Shown: positions 44,701 to 54,429, numbered from the stretch's first letter. The stretch is DNA of 64,000 nt from a bacterium (GCA_027485645.1 JAIXQR010000007.1:124001-188000); one strand, 5' to 3'. Numbers and translations: made by a program. The notes: generated by a model not told the origin, from the sequence alone.

Positions 44701-46503
44701 CTCGAAATCATTCGCGACCCAGAGACCGGCGACCACCTCACCGAATATCAGGTTCCAATCACCAAGGACGCGGCAAAGCGAATCAAGGCGATTGAGAACA
44801 AGTTCGTGGTCGAGCACAACGGCGCCGAAACGGAAGCCGATCGAGAAGCGATCGTCGAGCGATACCGACAGTACGGTTTCGAGTACGACGAGCACGGTTA
44901 CCTCAGCGTCACCATCCGCTCGCCGTTGACCTGCGAACTCCACCAGGGCATCTGCTCCAACTGCTACGGAACGGACCTTTCGACCGGCAAGCTGGTTGAA
45001 GTCGGAGTTGCCACCGGAATCATCGCTGCACAGTCGATCGGTGAACCTGGAACGCAGCTTACGATGCGAACGTTCCACACCGGTGGTGTTGCCGGTTCGG
45101 CCACCATCGCTAAGACGAACCAGTACAAGACCGGTAAGTTCATCCGACAGTTCATGGAAGACTTTGCCCAGGCCACGGAAACGGACCTGAAGCAGTTCGA
45201 CCCAACGAAGTTGCTGGAAACCCAGGAGAGCATCGTCAAGTCGCTCTTCAAGGGCAAGGAAGCTCCTCTTACCATCGAGGCTGCGGAAGTTGATCCTGAG
45301 GATCCAAAGCAGAAGCGAAAGGTTGAACGAGCCACGAAGGCTGCCCTCAAGGCCGCCGAGAAAGCCGACAACGACTCCCGAAAGATGTGGGAGAAGAGCC
45401 GAAAGACGTTCTTCTACTCTTGGACGGGTCAGTCGAGCGGTATCGTCCGTGTCGAAGAAATCTTCGAAGCGCGACGCCAGCCACGAGGTAAAGCGATTAT
45501 CTGCCCAGTCTCGGGAATGGTTCGAAAGGTCGAAGAATCGAGCTTTGGACGATTCGTTGTTGTCGAATCCACGGTTCCAGTTGTTGGACCGCTCAAGGAT
45601 GCGTACATCACCGATGAGCAGAATTGGCCACAGAACGAGTACGGCGAGTACGAAGGTGCTCTCCAGAAGCTCGTGGGTCAGAAGCTGTCCACGCAAGCCG
45701 TGTCGGCGCTAAAGAAGCTTGAGATCGAAAAGGTCAACATCCTTTATCCGATCTTGGTCCCACCAAGCGGCAACCTTCCGGTCAAGGCCGGTGCTCGTGT
45801 GGTTAAGGGTGACCCGCTCACCTACGGTCCACGAGATCCGCACGAAGTTCTAGAACTCGCCGGCGCGAATGCGGTTTACGACTACTTTGTCGAAAACCTG
45901 CAGAGCGTTTATAAGAGCCAGGGCGTTGACATCAACGACAAGCACGTTGAAGTCATCATCCGCCAGATGCTGCGAAAGCGACAGGTTAAGGAACCAGGAG
46001 ATACTCCGTTCCTGCCAGGTCAGATCGTTGACCGGTTCACCTTCCAGCGAGCCAACGAAGCCGTCCGCAAGATGATTGCCGAGGGCACGAAGATTCGCTA
46101 CGAAGACCCGATCACCGGAGAGAACGTCGAGCGAGATCCTAAGGAAGCTAACGCAACCTGGATTCTCCTCGGAATCACCGAAGCCTCCTTGGCAACGGAC
46201 TCGTTCCTTTCGGCAGCGTCGTTCCAGAAGACCACTCGCGTCCTTACGGAAGCAGCAGTTCGAGGAAAGAAGGATACGCTTGTCGGTCTGAAGGAGAACG
46301 TCATCATCGGTCGGTTGATCCCGGCGGGTACCGGCGTCAAGCAGTACCGAGACATCGCGGTCGACGTTCAGCGCGGTCCAAGCTGGGCCGAGCAGTCGCT
46401 CACCACGTTGGTCGAGGCAGAAGAGGGCGAGCTCAAGGCATCTTACGATGAACTTGCGTTCCCATCGCTGGCCGATATGGCCGCCGACGAAAGCGACGAT
46501 TAA
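41794..46503 (+). CDS. rpoC: RNA polymerase beta' subunit
   Basis: The 1569-residue product has the N-terminal zinc ribbon ([20 protein letters not shown]), the [24 protein letters not shown] switch region, the absolutely conserved [12 protein letters not shown] with three Mg-binding Asp, the bridge helix and trigger loop region, and a second zinc site ([13 protein letters not shown]). A Lys/Glu-rich insert lies near 1170-1205. Expression may depend on its own promoter because a terminator-like hairpin separates it from rpoB. Arg codons are mostly CGA. Confidence 0.98.
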   Translation: MADVSLFDKIRIGIAAPTDIVSWSHGEVKKPETINYRTFKPERDGLFCEKIFGPTKDWECSCGKYKKIKFRGVVCERCGVEVTRSKVRRERMGHVSLAAPVCHIWYLKGVPSPLSLLLDISPRLLEKVIYFASFIIIDIDTEQIAEMLPQIRIAVEIEKRRIQEDMRKLEEDSLDRFAEDLNNNREEYDEMYARERAKAVNDRIRAEYRDADDRLKDLDIAVEILGKLEKNQLIDEDKYRAVSKLLYSVGDQLGHNLGSLVRANIGAEAVKELLTRIDLEMLARSLRQDVVMTTSQKRARAIKRLEVTEALISSKSRPEWMILDTVPVISPELRPMVQLDGGRFATSDLNDLYRRIINRNNRLKKIIEIHAPESIINHEKRLLQEAVDALIDNGRRARPVVGSNQRPLKSLSDMLKGKEGRFRKNLLGKRVDYSGRSVIVVGPHLKLHQAGLPKEMALELFKPFVMKSLVEKKITQNIKTAKRMIDRMHPAVWDGLEEVIREHPILLNRAPTLHRLGIQAFEPILVDGKAIQVHPLVCNMYNADFDGDQMAVHIPLSTEAQAEARVLMLSSQNLFTPSDGRPTCAPMQDIVLGNYAVTFMSIEGRAKLEEQVRLHKEDPTVNPAPPIYSGPDEVLYLMVAPGIETRLPINELVHVRLKRPIFRPAEEVAFRDTETGVEYYKHTVVNEDGDESEELVAYEQEFETVIRTVTPGQLLVHGKLPYPLRHSDEYLNVELGKKALATLILDCNRVAGYGATIKLLDDIKDLGFKWATAYGISVAITDMDPPARREEMIGTADSKSNQITNQYRRGMLSYNEMTRQLTALWQETYDLVGKEIVNGLKQFNPLNIITVSGARGSIKQLAQLAGMRGLMLNQFNETIYELPVKSSFHKGLNMLEYFVTTHGARKGLADTALRTADAGYLTRRLCDVAQDVIVKAIDCGTSEGIQGRRIVDQGQTLEEIDERIHGRIALEIIRDPETGDHLTEYQVPITKDAAKRIKAIENKFVVEHNGAETEADREAIVERYRQYGFEYDEHGYLSVTIRSPLTCELHQGICSNCYGTDLSTGKLVEVGVATGIIAAQSIGEPGTQLTMRTFHTGGVAGSATIAKTNQYKTGKFIRQFMEDFAQATETDLKQFDPTKLLETQESIVKSLFKGKEAPLTIEAAEVDPEDPKQKRKVERATKAALKAAEKADNDSRKMWEKSRKTFFYSWTGQSSGIVRVEEIFEARRQPRGKAIICPVSGMVRKVEESSFGRFVVVESTVPVVGPLKDAYITDEQNWPQNEYGEYEGALQKLVGQKLSTQAVSALKKLEIEKVNILYPILVPPSGNLPVKAGARVVKGDPLTYGPRDPHEVLELAGANAVYDYFVENLQSVYKSQGVDINDKHVEVIIRQMLRKRQVKEPGDTPFLPGQIVDRFTFQRANEAVRKMIAEGTKIRYEDPITGENVERDPKEANATWILLGITEASLATDSFLSAASFQKTTRVLTEAAVRGKKDTLVGLKENVIIGRLIPAGTGVKQYRDIAVDVQRGPSWAEQSLTTLVEAEEGELKASYDELAFPSLADMAADESDD

Positions 46504-46518
46504 GGTTGCAAATTCAAA

Positions 46519-46550
46519 GGGCCCGAAGCATTTGCTTCGGGCCCTTTTTT
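46519..46550 (+). terminator. Intrinsic terminator after rpoC
   Basis: A perfect 12-bp stem (46519-46530 with 46533-46544, closing to a four-base loop in practice) is followed by six T. Confidence 0.93.
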
Positions 46551-46656
46551 GTTGATGTGCTCTTGAACAAGTGAAATTACTAGTTCAGCGATGTATTAGG
46601 TCAAATCTTAAAAGTGTGACTCCGAAACTGATCCTGTTCGGCCGTCATTAAAAGCG

Positions 46657-49182
46657 ATGTTTGGCTTGGCCGTTCTGACCCCCATTTCTGTAGTCCCCAG
46701 TGATATAAACCGTTTAACGAACCGACCCGAGAACATTTCGCACTCTGCCTATCAAGAGAACCGCGGCCAGTGGCCAGCAAATGTCCGGTATCTACTTCAA
46801 AAGCCCGGACTCAACTATTGGATTACGGACCGCGGAGTTCGGTTAGATTTTCATCGGACCGAACTGGTCCAAGCCGAAAGCGATAGGGCGCCCCAAATAT
46901 CACGTTCGGTCGGCCACGTTGTTGATGTTGAGTTTCTTGCTGCCACCGGAGCTCCAGAAGCCGAACATGGCGAGGCTCTGCCTTTTGTTACCAACTACTT
47001 GCGGGGAGACGCGAACAAAGGCGCTACCGGTGCTAAGAGCTTTAGTGAAGTGACGCTAAAGCAGGTTGCTCCCGGTATTTCTGCCAGATACTATCAAGAT
47101 GCTGGTGCACCACGGTACGACCTTATTTTGCAACCAAAAGCGAAAGTATCTGATCTCCAAATGCAGTACAAGGGTGCGCAGAACCTTCGAGTGCAGCCGG
47201 ATGGTTCGCTCACATACGAGACTGCGGTCGGCACGATTCGAGAGCAAGGACTCTTTGCTTTTCAGAAAATTGCGGGCAAAGTCGTTGAAGTGAAGTCGCG
47301 GTTTGTGGTCTCACCACATGGGGTCGTTGGGTTCCAACTCGGCGCTTACGATCCGACTCAGCCTGTCGTGGTCGATCCTCAGGTCACCGTGAACTCGGCC
47401 ATCGTGGGCGGAAGCGGAAATGAATCGATCGGTGAACTTGAAGTTGTTGGCGACACGATATTTGCCGTTGGAAGCACGCCCTCTGCCGATTTTCCTGTCA
47501 CAACTGGTGCTTACGATACGATTAAAAATGGCGACGATGCTTTCGTAGCGAAGTTTAAATCCAATCTTAGAGGCGCATCGTTGACCCTCACCACTCTCAC
47601 CTACCTTGGCGGGGATGCGAACGAGTCTGAAGTCAAGCTGGCCTACATCACGAACAACGTGGTCGTTGCATGTCGTGTGTCCGGAGCCACAACAAACCCG
47701 CTTCCAATCGTGACGGACCCTTCGGGTGATGGATCAGCCGCAATCGCAACGAAGCCTGGAGCAAATGACGTGTGGCTGGGACGTTTGAACACGGATCTCA
47801 GTGCTATCCGATCGAGTACGTGGGCGAGTGGTAGCAACAATGACGAACTAGGTGATATCTGTGTCGCCCCAGACGGAAAGGTTGGCCTAACTGGAAATGT
47901 AGGAACGGGTTCTAACATCACGGTTAAGAGCGTAAACAACGTGAACGGAACCCGAACTGGCAACGGAGAGGGGTACGTGATGGTCTTCAGCAAAACGCTG
48001 GACAACCTAGACACCTCAATCTACTACGGCGGCAGCGGTACGGGACAGAGTGGCGAAAAGGGATTTGCGATCTGTTCAAGCAACGAATCCGACGGCTTCT
48101 TTGTTGCCTTTCGGATGCAGAATCCGGATGTCCTAGCCGGTACGCAAACGGTGAGTACAAGTCCGCTGATCACGGTAACCCCTCAAGGTCACAACAAGAC
48201 TTTCCAAGCTCCGACTACAGATAACGAAGTGGTTGTTGTCCGCATGGCATCCGACACGAGATCCGGAACCACGAGCCGGAATGGAGTCATAACTTCCGAA
48301 ACCGTCCTCAGCACAACGGGTGCAGATCAGCCGAGCAAAATTCGGATCAGCCGCGGGGGAGCGGTGACCGTCTTATCAACTGTCGGCGCACCGGTAGCGG
48401 TTACAGACCCCGAGTTTGTCACCACGGCGAATGCATATGATCGAACTCGGAACGGCGGAACCGATATCGCAATCACGCGCTTCAATGCCTCGCTGAGTTC
48501 GGTCATTTCGAGCACTTTGTTCGGCGGGTCCGGGAATGAATCCGGCCTCGACTTCGTCCAAAACGCCAGTGGGAACCTCTACGTTCTCGGTTCGACCAAC
48601 TCGACCGATCTTCCCGTGACTTCGGAGAGCTACGTTGCGCCAAATTCTGGCTTTGCGATGCCGTTCGTCATCCGGATCAACTCGGCTACGTCAAGTTTGC
48701 TCTCTAGCACCTATCTGCATACTTCCGGTGCTAACTCCGCCTCGGTTTCCGCGAATGCTCTGGGCTTGCTCGGTGACTTTAATGACGTCATCTTTGGAGG
48801 CGGCGTCACCGGAAGCCTGGCAAACAGCACGTCGAACACCTACGGGCCTGGTGGCGGCACTGACGCGTACATCTCCCGGCTCTGCTTCTCATCCGACCTC
48901 GTTACCGCGAACTTGAGTTCCTCTTCGGTTGTCGGTGGCACGAAGGTCTTTGCCGAAGCCGTGCTGAACTGTCCGGCTGGTGGAGTCGGGAAGAATATTG
49001 CGGTCGTGAGCAGCAATCCTGCGGTGGCATCGCCCGCAGCGGCTTCGTTCCTGATTCCGTCTAACGCGAGCCGCGGCAGCATTCGGGTCTTCACCTCGCC
49101 GGTATTGGTGCCGACGCCGGTGACGATCACCCTCAGCAACGGCGGCATTTCTCAGGTTTTAAACCTGATCGTGAATCCTTAA
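46657..49182 (+). CDS. SBBP/DUF7948-type beta-propeller surface protein
   Basis: The 841-residue product begins with a short hydrophobic segment and then the DUF7948-like domain (YQENRGQWPANVRYLL...LNYWITDRGVRLDF), found at the start of SBBP-repeat proteins. A propeller-like region follows with repeated YLGG/FGGSGNES, GNLYVLGSTNSTDLPVTSESY and DAF/DIAI-RFN patterns. The C-terminal ~90 residues form an Ig-like domain (SSSVVGGTKVFAEAVLN...). It is probably exported and part of the cell envelope. Its 5' hydrophobic stretch is short for a signal peptide, but a stop at 46609 limits any extension. It is homologous to the larger protein starting at 59457. Confidence 0.75.
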   Translation: MFGLAVLTPISVVPSDINRLTNRPENISHSAYQENRGQWPANVRYLLQKPGLNYWITDRGVRLDFHRTELVQAESDRAPQISRSVGHVVDVEFLAATGAPEAEHGEALPFVTNYLRGDANKGATGAKSFSEVTLKQVAPGISARYYQDAGAPRYDLILQPKAKVSDLQMQYKGAQNLRVQPDGSLTYETAVGTIREQGLFAFQKIAGKVVEVKSRFVVSPHGVVGFQLGAYDPTQPVVVDPQVTVNSAIVGGSGNESIGELEVVGDTIFAVGSTPSADFPVTTGAYDTIKNGDDAFVAKFKSNLRGASLTLTTLTYLGGDANESEVKLAYITNNVVVACRVSGATTNPLPIVTDPSGDGSAAIATKPGANDVWLGRLNTDLSAIRSSTWASGSNNDELGDICVAPDGKVGLTGNVGTGSNITVKSVNNVNGTRTGNGEGYVMVFSKTLDNLDTSIYYGGSGTGQSGEKGFAICSSNESDGFFVAFRMQNPDVLAGTQTVSTSPLITVTPQGHNKTFQAPTTDNEVVVVRMASDTRSGTTSRNGVITSETVLSTTGADQPSKIRISRGGAVTVLSTVGAPVAVTDPEFVTTANAYDRTRNGGTDIAITRFNASLSSVISSTLFGGSGNESGLDFVQNASGNLYVLGSTNSTDLPVTSESYVAPNSGFAMPFVIRINSATSSLLSSTYLHTSGANSASVSANALGLLGDFNDVIFGGGVTGSLANSTSNTYGPGGGTDAYISRLCFSSDLVTANLSSSSVVGGTKVFAEAVLNCPAGGVGKNIAVVSSNPAVASPAAASFLIPSNASRGSIRVFTSPVLVPTPVTITLSNGGISQVLNLIVNP

Positions 49183-49190
49183 TATAGAAA

Positions 49191-49211
49191 TGGGTCCCAC
49201 GTGGGGACCCA
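49191..49211 (-). terminator. Hairpin between the SBBP and PEP-CTERM genes
   Basis: TGGGTCCC (49191-49198) pairs with GGGACCCA (49204-49211). On the minus strand it is followed by TTTCTATATT, so it probably terminates the PEP-CTERM transcript and may also serve the convergent gene. Confidence 0.6.
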
Positions 49212-49220
49212 ACTTTGTTC

Positions 49221-49898
49221 TTACTTTCGAACCGTTCGACGGCGGAGAAGGGCAAGTCCACCAAAGCCGAGCACAAGCATGCTCGCAGGCTCTGGTACCG
49301 GTGCGGAAGGCTTCGTGCTGGTCCCAGAGCCGATGATTTTTCCGGTCGAGAAGCTCACGACTTTGTAGCCACCTCCAAGGGTGAACCATGCGTTCTTGGT
49401 CGAGTTGTGAGTCGCCGGGAAGTTCTTAGCGTACGAGCCAAAGGCGCTGACCACTTCGAGTCCGCCATTGATTTCTTCCTGGCTCTGGCCGTTCGTTGCG
49501 GCCTCGATGTTTGCGATCAGGTCTTCCTCTTCGATGTCTTGAGAGAGGGTGCTCCAAACATTTTTGTCGGCAAAGTCCGCGGCGTCGTCGTTCATGAACA
49601 GAACGGCATGCTTCTGTGGATCTTCGATTTCAGACGCGAAGGTTGCGATGCCGAGCACGAACGAAATGTCATGGTTTGGGCTGGAGCCACCATTCGTCCA
49701 GGTGGTGGATCCTGGTCCGCTCGCCGAAAACGGCAGAGTAAGCGAGCCGGAAGTTTCACCCGATTCCATTACGATCATCGACTGCAGAGTGACCTCTTCA
49801 TCGAGCGAAAAACTATACGTGGAAACGAACTGCGCTTTTGCCGCCGAAGCGAGCGCGCACAGTGCCAACGCAACCAATCCAAATTTCTTTAATCGCAT
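49221..49898 (-). CDS. PEP-CTERM domain secreted protein
   Basis: The 225-residue product has an N-terminal signal peptide (cleavage near AKAQ) and ends with the sorting signal VPEPASMLVLGFGGLALLRRRTVRK: the VPEP motif, a hydrophobic helix and an Arg cluster. Such proteins are processed by an exosortase and usually released to the surface or extracellular matrix. The middle of the protein is Ser/Thr/Asp-rich with no recognised domain. The genome should therefore encode an EpsH/exosortase, not seen in this window. Confidence 0.85.
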   Translation of the reverse strand: MRLKKFGLVALALCALASAAKAQFVSTYSFSLDEEVTLQSMIVMESGETSGSLTLPFSASGPGSTTWTNGGSSPNHDISFVLGIATFASEIEDPQKHAVLFMNDDAADFADKNVWSTLSQDIEEEDLIANIEAATNGQSQEEINGGLEVVSAFGSYAKNFPATHNSTKNAWFTLGGGYKVVSFSTGKIIGSGTSTKPSAPVPEPASMLVLGFGGLALLRRRTVRK

Positions 49899-50062
49899 GA
49901 GGTCCCGAACTCCAAGGTTCTCTAGTCACGTTATTCCGTTTCACGCTCAAAGTCTGCAACCCGAATGTGCGTCATCTGTTTCCGGTACGGATAAAGTTGC
50001 GATATTGGAAGCAATTAATTGAAATTGAGAACCATGGCCGGTAATCCTGAGTTCAGAAACAC

Positions 50063-50689
50063 ATGATTGCAAGCCAAGCGCTGACCACATCTCTCTGTCT
50101 TTCCGTCGGCTGTATGGCCGCTGCTCAACTGCCGAATAACCCGTCATTGGTTAAGCCCCTCAAAGTTGGCGTGATGGCTCCGCAGGCTCAACTGATGGCG
50201 ATGGACGGAAAAGCAACCTCGCTCAAAACGTCCCTCAACGGCAAGCCGACGGTGCTGATTTTCTACCGCGGTGGCTGGTGCCCCTTCTGCAACCGTCATC
50301 TCGCCGAAATTGGAAAGGTCGAGAAAGACATTGCGAAGGCTGGATACCAAATCGTCGCCCTGACTCCAGACCAGCCGAGCTTCTTGGGTGAAACCGCTAC
50401 CAAGAACCAAACGGGCTACAAATTGATGTCAGATGCCAGCGGCGCGGCCGCAACGGCATTCGGCGTGGCATTTCGTCTTGACGACACCACTTTCGACAAG
50501 TACAAGAACCAGTACGGGCTTGATCTTGAAAAGCGAAGTGGCAAGACGCATCACCTGCTCCCCGTCCCCGCCGTGTTCCTTATCGACGCCAAAGGAATGA
50601 TTCGCTTCGCGCATACCAATCCGGACTACACGAAGCGACTTTCGAGCGATGAGATCATGAACGAGGTCAAGAAGTTGTCGGCAAAATAA
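50063..50689 (+). CDS. Secreted peroxiredoxin-like (AhpC/TSA family) protein
   Basis: The 208-residue product has a signal-like N-terminus (residues 1-21) and a redoxin domain with GKPTVLIFYRGGWCPFCNRHL: Cys73 and Cys76 form a CPFC motif in the Prx-like_2 arrangement. DLEKRSGKTHHLLPVPAVFLIDAKG follows, with the cis-Pro region. It probably reduces peroxides or thiols outside the cytoplasm. The 3' end overlaps the convergent S10 peptidase gene by 23 bases. Confidence 0.8.
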   Translation: MIASQALTTSLCLSVGCMAAAQLPNNPSLVKPLKVGVMAPQAQLMAMDGKATSLKTSLNGKPTVLIFYRGGWCPFCNRHLAEIGKVEKDIAKAGYQIVALTPDQPSFLGETATKNQTGYKLMSDASGAAATAFGVAFRLDDTTFDKYKNQYGLDLEKRSGKTHHLLPVPAVFLIDAKGMIRFAHTNPDYTKRLSSDEIMNEVKKLSAK

Positions 50690-52097
50690 AGCTGGCAACA
50701 TCCTGCGCGAGCTGGCTTAAGCAGCCCTCGTGAACGTACATCATGTGTCCGGCCTGGTAGTACCGCGTTTCAATGTTCTTTCGAAGCGCGGCGTCGAGGC
50801 CAAGATGGGCCACCGTGAACTCCGTCGCGAAGTACGGAGTCGCGAGGTCGTAGTAACCGGACGCGATCAAGATGCGCATGTGCGGGTTCTTGGAGATCGC
50901 CTCTCGCAGGGATTCGCTCGTGTCGGGGTGACCTTGGCTGGCGTCGCCGTAGCTCCAATGCTTCCAGAGTTCTCCGGGATTGAACACGTGATACGGCAGG
51001 TCCGTCGTCCAGCCGAGCGTCCGGGTGAGGTAGTCGTTGATTGTCGCGGTGTACGGAGGCACGATGGAGGACATCGAAGGGTCATGTTGCGGGCTTTCGT
51101 TTACGGCCAGCTCATCAATGCCTTTGAAGCGACTATCAAGTCGTCCGACCGTCCGCTTCTGGTTTCGCAAAAGCTCTTTGCAGAACCGCTGGATCTCGAT
51201 CCGAATGTCTGAGTTGTCGATGAACTCCGCACTCAAGCCCGTGAGTCGCCGCAGTTTGGCGATGACCGAGCTGCGCGCTTCAGAAGTCAACCGGTCACCC
51301 TGCGCAAGGGCGAGGGTGTATTCGCCAAGCGCAAACTCTTCGGATTCCTTGAGCACTTGTTCTAGCGAACTGAAGCCCGTAAGAGCGCCGTGGTACCAAG
51401 CGGTTGCCGCATAAGTTGGCAAAAAGACGATGTACGGAAGATCGTTGCCCTTGTGGAACCTTGCGGTTTGGAAGTTCAGAATGCTGCTGACCAAGATGAT
51501 GCCGTTGAGGGCAATCCCGCGGTTCACCAAGTAGCTACTCAAGGCCGCCGCGCGGGTGGTTCCGTAACTCTCTCCAACGATGTAAAGCGGTGAGGCCCAG
51601 CGCTTGGCCCGCGTGAGATACAGCCTAATGAACTCGGCGACGGATTCGACGTCCCCGTTCAAGCTCCAAAACTTCTTCGACTTTTCTTCGTCTTCCGCGC
51701 GGCTATATCCCGTTCCAACCGGATCGATGAAAACCAAATCGCAATGCTCCAGCCAGGTGTCTGGGTTGTCAACGAGCACGAACGGCGGGGAAGGCATGTC
51801 CCCCTTCGGTTCCAGCTTGACTCGCTTCGGGCCCAAAGCGCCGAGGTGGAGCCAAACCGAGGAAGAACCGGGCCCGCCGTTAAAGCTGAACATCAGCGGG
51901 CGTTCGCCGGGCTCGTACCCAGCCTTGGTGTAGGCGGTGTAGAAAATGGCGGCTTCTGGTTTTCCGGCGTTGTCGTCAAGCGGCAGCGTTCCTACCGTGA
52001 CGGAGTACTTCCAGCCGTTGATCTCGTGCTCGGTGGTGACGGGCTCAATTGCGAGCAGTTCGGGAAGGACGCTGGGTTTTTCGGGAGTCTCTGCCAT
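50667..52097 (-). CDS. S10 serine carboxypeptidase family protein
   Basis: The 476-residue product has the S10 alpha/beta-hydrolase landmarks: FSFNGGPGSSSVWLHLGALGP (oxyanion), FIDPVGTGYS, the nucleophile Ser177 in VGESYGTTRAA, the Asp in ASGYYDLATPYFA and the His in YQAGHMMYV. The family removes C-terminal residues from peptides, usually at acid pH and usually secreted. No signal peptide is visible here, implying a cytoplasmic enzyme unless the start is wrong. Confidence 0.88.
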   Translation of the reverse strand: MAETPEKPSVLPELLAIEPVTTEHEINGWKYSVTVGTLPLDDNAGKPEAAIFYTAYTKAGYEPGERPLMFSFNGGPGSSSVWLHLGALGPKRVKLEPKGDMPSPPFVLVDNPDTWLEHCDLVFIDPVGTGYSRAEDEEKSKKFWSLNGDVESVAEFIRLYLTRAKRWASPLYIVGESYGTTRAAALSSYLVNRGIALNGIILVSSILNFQTARFHKGNDLPYIVFLPTYAATAWYHGALTGFSSLEQVLKESEEFALGEYTLALAQGDRLTSEARSSVIAKLRRLTGLSAEFIDNSDIRIEIQRFCKELLRNQKRTVGRLDSRFKGIDELAVNESPQHDPSMSSIVPPYTATINDYLTRTLGWTTDLPYHVFNPGELWKHWSYGDASQGHPDTSESLREAISKNPHMRILIASGYYDLATPYFATEFTVAHLGLDAALRKNIETRYYQAGHMMYVHEGCLSQLAQDVASFILPTTS

Positions 52098-52141
52098 GGT
52101 TTGTCGCCTGTTCTGGCGTCATACCCGGAATCACCTGGAAG

Positions 52142-53404
52142 CTACCGGCGGTTGGGCGGGTTCGCCAGCCACTTCAATGACTTCAGTACGACGGTTGGTA
52201 CTCCGATAGTTTCTTCCACCTTGTAGAAGAACACAACCGCGCCGCTCACCCCGATGAGCGCGGCGGAAAGAAACATCGCGCTCATTCCGAACGCCTCAAC
52301 AATCTTGCCAAGAACAATCGGTGCCGTCGCACTTGAAAATCCCGTCACCATCGCTAGTCGAGCCTGAGCCTGGCCCCGGGTGTCATTTGTGGCTAGGTCG
52401 TTGATCAGAGCAACTGCAATGGCACCCATGATTCCGAAGTTGATGCCGTGCAAAATCTGGACGGCCAAAACCCCAAGCGGTGCCGTGGCGAGTGCGTAAA
52501 AGGCGAGACGTATTGGGAGGAGAACGTACGTAATCAGGAGGACCGGACGGCGACCGTAGATGTCCGACAGTCGCCCGGACCACCGCATCACGATCACCTC
52601 GCAAACCACCCCTGCGGCAAACATTCCGGTAACCCAAATCGGCGAGCCGCCGACTTGCCGCATGTAGATGCTCAGAAAGTTGCTCGCGCCGTAAAGCGCA
52701 AAGACGTACAGGAAATACGAAAGCAAGAACCACTTGAGATTCTCCGGGAATGGCGCCTTTGGAACCTCGCGTTTCGGTGCATCAGGTTCGGAATTTGACG
52801 TTTTCTCGTCCGGAATCCACAAGGCAATCGCGGCGATCACAAAGAAGAGTAGCGGCCCGACCTGATAAACGCGGTTGAGCGCCTCGCGATTAAAGCCCGA
52901 GCTCGATTGCGTAAGGAGTAGCCCCGTAACAAGCGTAACGATGATGTAGCCGACGGATCCCCAGACGCGCAGGTTGGCATAGGCCGCGCCACCACGCTCG
53001 CGACTGACCATCCTGCCGATGAGCGTGCCTCCGGCCGAGTTGAGATAGATCGAGCCATTGCTCCCGATGGCCATTAGCACCAAGAAGTGCCAGGGCAGAG
53101 TGGCCAGATGGAAGCTGAGATAGGCGATTCCGGCCCCGAGGGCCGACAGAATAATGATTGGACGCCGCGAGTCAATCCGGTCCGTCAATCGACCCCAAAG
53201 AGGCTGAACCAACAGACCGATTCCGGACCCAAGGCCAAAAATCCAACCGATCTGTCCCGCATCCATCCCCGCGCTCTGAAGGTAAAGCGGTGTAAATGGC
53301 TGCAAAAATCCGAAGGTGCTAGTGACTCCGAAAAGGAACAAGCTCAGCAGAACCTGGTTTCGCCGACTGATTTCTGCGGAGACGACCGGTCGGGTTGCGG
53401 GCAC
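52142..53404 (-). CDS. Major facilitator superfamily transporter
   Basis: The 420-residue product from GTG 53404 has about 12 membrane helices, with the loop 2-3 motif GRLTDRIDSRRPII and the equivalent GRLSDIYGRRPVLL in the second half. The first helix (RNQVLLSLFLFGVTSTFGFLQPFTPLYL) resembles LacY/nucleoside-permease-like MFS members. The frame stays open to 53761, but that part is antisense to the DinB gene. The GTG start is preceded by TAACCT at five bases. The substrate is unknown. Confidence 0.85.
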   Translation of the reverse strand: MPATRPVVSAEISRRNQVLLSLFLFGVTSTFGFLQPFTPLYLQSAGMDAGQIGWIFGLGSGIGLLVQPLWGRLTDRIDSRRPIIILSALGAGIAYLSFHLATLPWHFLVLMAIGSNGSIYLNSAGGTLIGRMVSRERGGAAYANLRVWGSVGYIIVTLVTGLLLTQSSSGFNREALNRVYQVGPLLFFVIAAIALWIPDEKTSNSEPDAPKREVPKAPFPENLKWFLLSYFLYVFALYGASNFLSIYMRQVGGSPIWVTGMFAAGVVCEVIVMRWSGRLSDIYGRRPVLLITYVLLPIRLAFYALATAPLGVLAVQILHGINFGIMGAIAVALINDLATNDTRGQAQARLAMVTGFSSATAPIVLGKIVEAFGMSAMFLSAALIGVSGAVVFFYKVEETIGVPTVVLKSLKWLANPPNRR

Positions 53405-53454
53405 GGTGTAGGTTACCGTTGAGAGGAATCGTGATTCAGGGCAAACTAACGGGG

Positions 53455-53925
53455 ATGAAAGTCGTTGAGTTCTTGATCCATCAAACGGAGTCGCAGATAG
53501 ATAAGTTGTTTGCTGCGGCACGAGCCATTCCGGCAGACAAACTTGATTGGGAAGCCTCTTCCGAATCTCGCTCGGTCCGGTGTCAGCTGCAGGAAGTGGC
53601 GACGGCGATCGATCAGTTTTGGGGCATGTATGCCGACCGAAAACTGGAGTGGTCCCCTGAGAAAACGGAACTGTGGCTAACCGAACGAAAGTCGATTGTA
53701 GAACTCGACGAGCTTGAAGCCACGACTCGAGCCCAGTTCGCTCGACTTTCAGAGTTTGCACGAGCGCTCAGCGAAGAAGATCTGACTGCGACGATCGAAT
53801 CACCGATGCCGACGCCCTGGAGCATGGCCGACATCCTCACCTACCCGCTGTGGAACATGGCCTACCACGAAGGCCAGATCAACTTCATTAGCGCACTTCT
53901 GAAGGCGGAGGCGAAGAATGTCTGA
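53455..53925 (+). CDS. DinB-superfamily protein with reduced metal site
   Basis: The 156-residue four-helix-bundle protein begins MKVVEFLIHQTESQIDKLFAAARAIPADKLDWEA, typical of DinB/YfiT. The usual metal triad is not complete: the helix-2 position reads VATAIDQFWG with no His, and the C-terminal motif is WNMAYHEGQI, with Asn where the first His of HxxxH normally lies. It may be non-catalytic or use different ligands. A GTG at 53431 is an alternative start. It overlaps the second DinB gene by eight bases. Confidence 0.75.
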   Translation: MKVVEFLIHQTESQIDKLFAAARAIPADKLDWEASSESRSVRCQLQEVATAIDQFWGMYADRKLEWSPEKTELWLTERKSIVELDELEATTRAQFARLSEFARALSEEDLTATIESPMPTPWSMADILTYPLWNMAYHEGQINFISALLKAEAKNV

Positions 53926-54400
53926 CTTCTCCGAAACTTGGTCCCTCGTCCGTGGGCGACTGATTCGCGATCTAGAGGGCCTTAGCCACGAGCAATTGAA
54001 CTGGCGCCTGCACCCTGGCGTGCTCACGCTGGCAGAGCTTGCCGTGCACGTGGCCGGCGTTGAGGTCTCCTTCGGATCACAGCTCATCGGGGCCGAACTC
54101 GATGAATTGCAGCTTCGATTGAAGGCGGCGGCGACCGACGGTAGCGTCAATGACAAGCCGTTTCCATTTGCGCCGGAGGAACTGACTCCGGAGTTCGTCG
54201 CAAAGGCCTTTGAGATCGGGAACGCCATGATTCAGCCGCTCATCGAGAATCCGACCGACGAAATTCGAGCCAAGGAAATCGTGAGTGCGCTGGGACCCGT
54301 GATCAACGGAACCGGTGCCTTTGCCCGACTCGCTTACCACCCCGGATACCACCAGGGACAGGCGTACATCATCAAAACCGCTCCTGGATTCCCGAGCTAG
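53918..54400 (+). CDS. DinB-superfamily protein with intact metal site
   Basis: The 160-residue product has a DinB four-helix layout with LTLAELAVHVAGVE (first His) and LAYHPGYHQGQAY (HxxxH), giving the three His of the DinB metal site. Family members include thiol-dependent S-transferases and hydrolases acting with bacillithiol, mycothiol or glutathione. The eight-base overlap with the preceding DinB gene suggests the two form a heteromer or a duplicated pair. Confidence 0.8.
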   Translation: MSDFSETWSLVRGRLIRDLEGLSHEQLNWRLHPGVLTLAELAVHVAGVEVSFGSQLIGAELDELQLRLKAAATDGSVNDKPFPFAPEELTPEFVAKAFEIGNAMIQPLIENPTDEIRAKEIVSALGPVINGTGAFARLAYHPGYHQGQAYIIKTAPGFPS

Positions 54401-54429
54401 CACGCAGCTGGTTCGGCTAGGCTTAAGAG

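Noticed and set aside
41692-45696. A 1,334-codon open frame on the minus strand opposite rpoC (and 547- and 458-codon frames opposite rpoB)
   Set aside because: rpoC and rpoB are certain genes. The antisense frames are in codon phase with them and arise because the sense genes avoid TTA, CTA and TCA codons. The products are Asp/Val/Leu/Ser/Arg-rich with no domain.
53405-53761. A 119-codon N-terminal extension of the MFS transporter
   Set aside because: It is antisense to the DinB gene, is Pro/Arg/Ser-rich, and MFS proteins of this type start near the first membrane helix. The GTG at 53404 gives a normal 420 residues.
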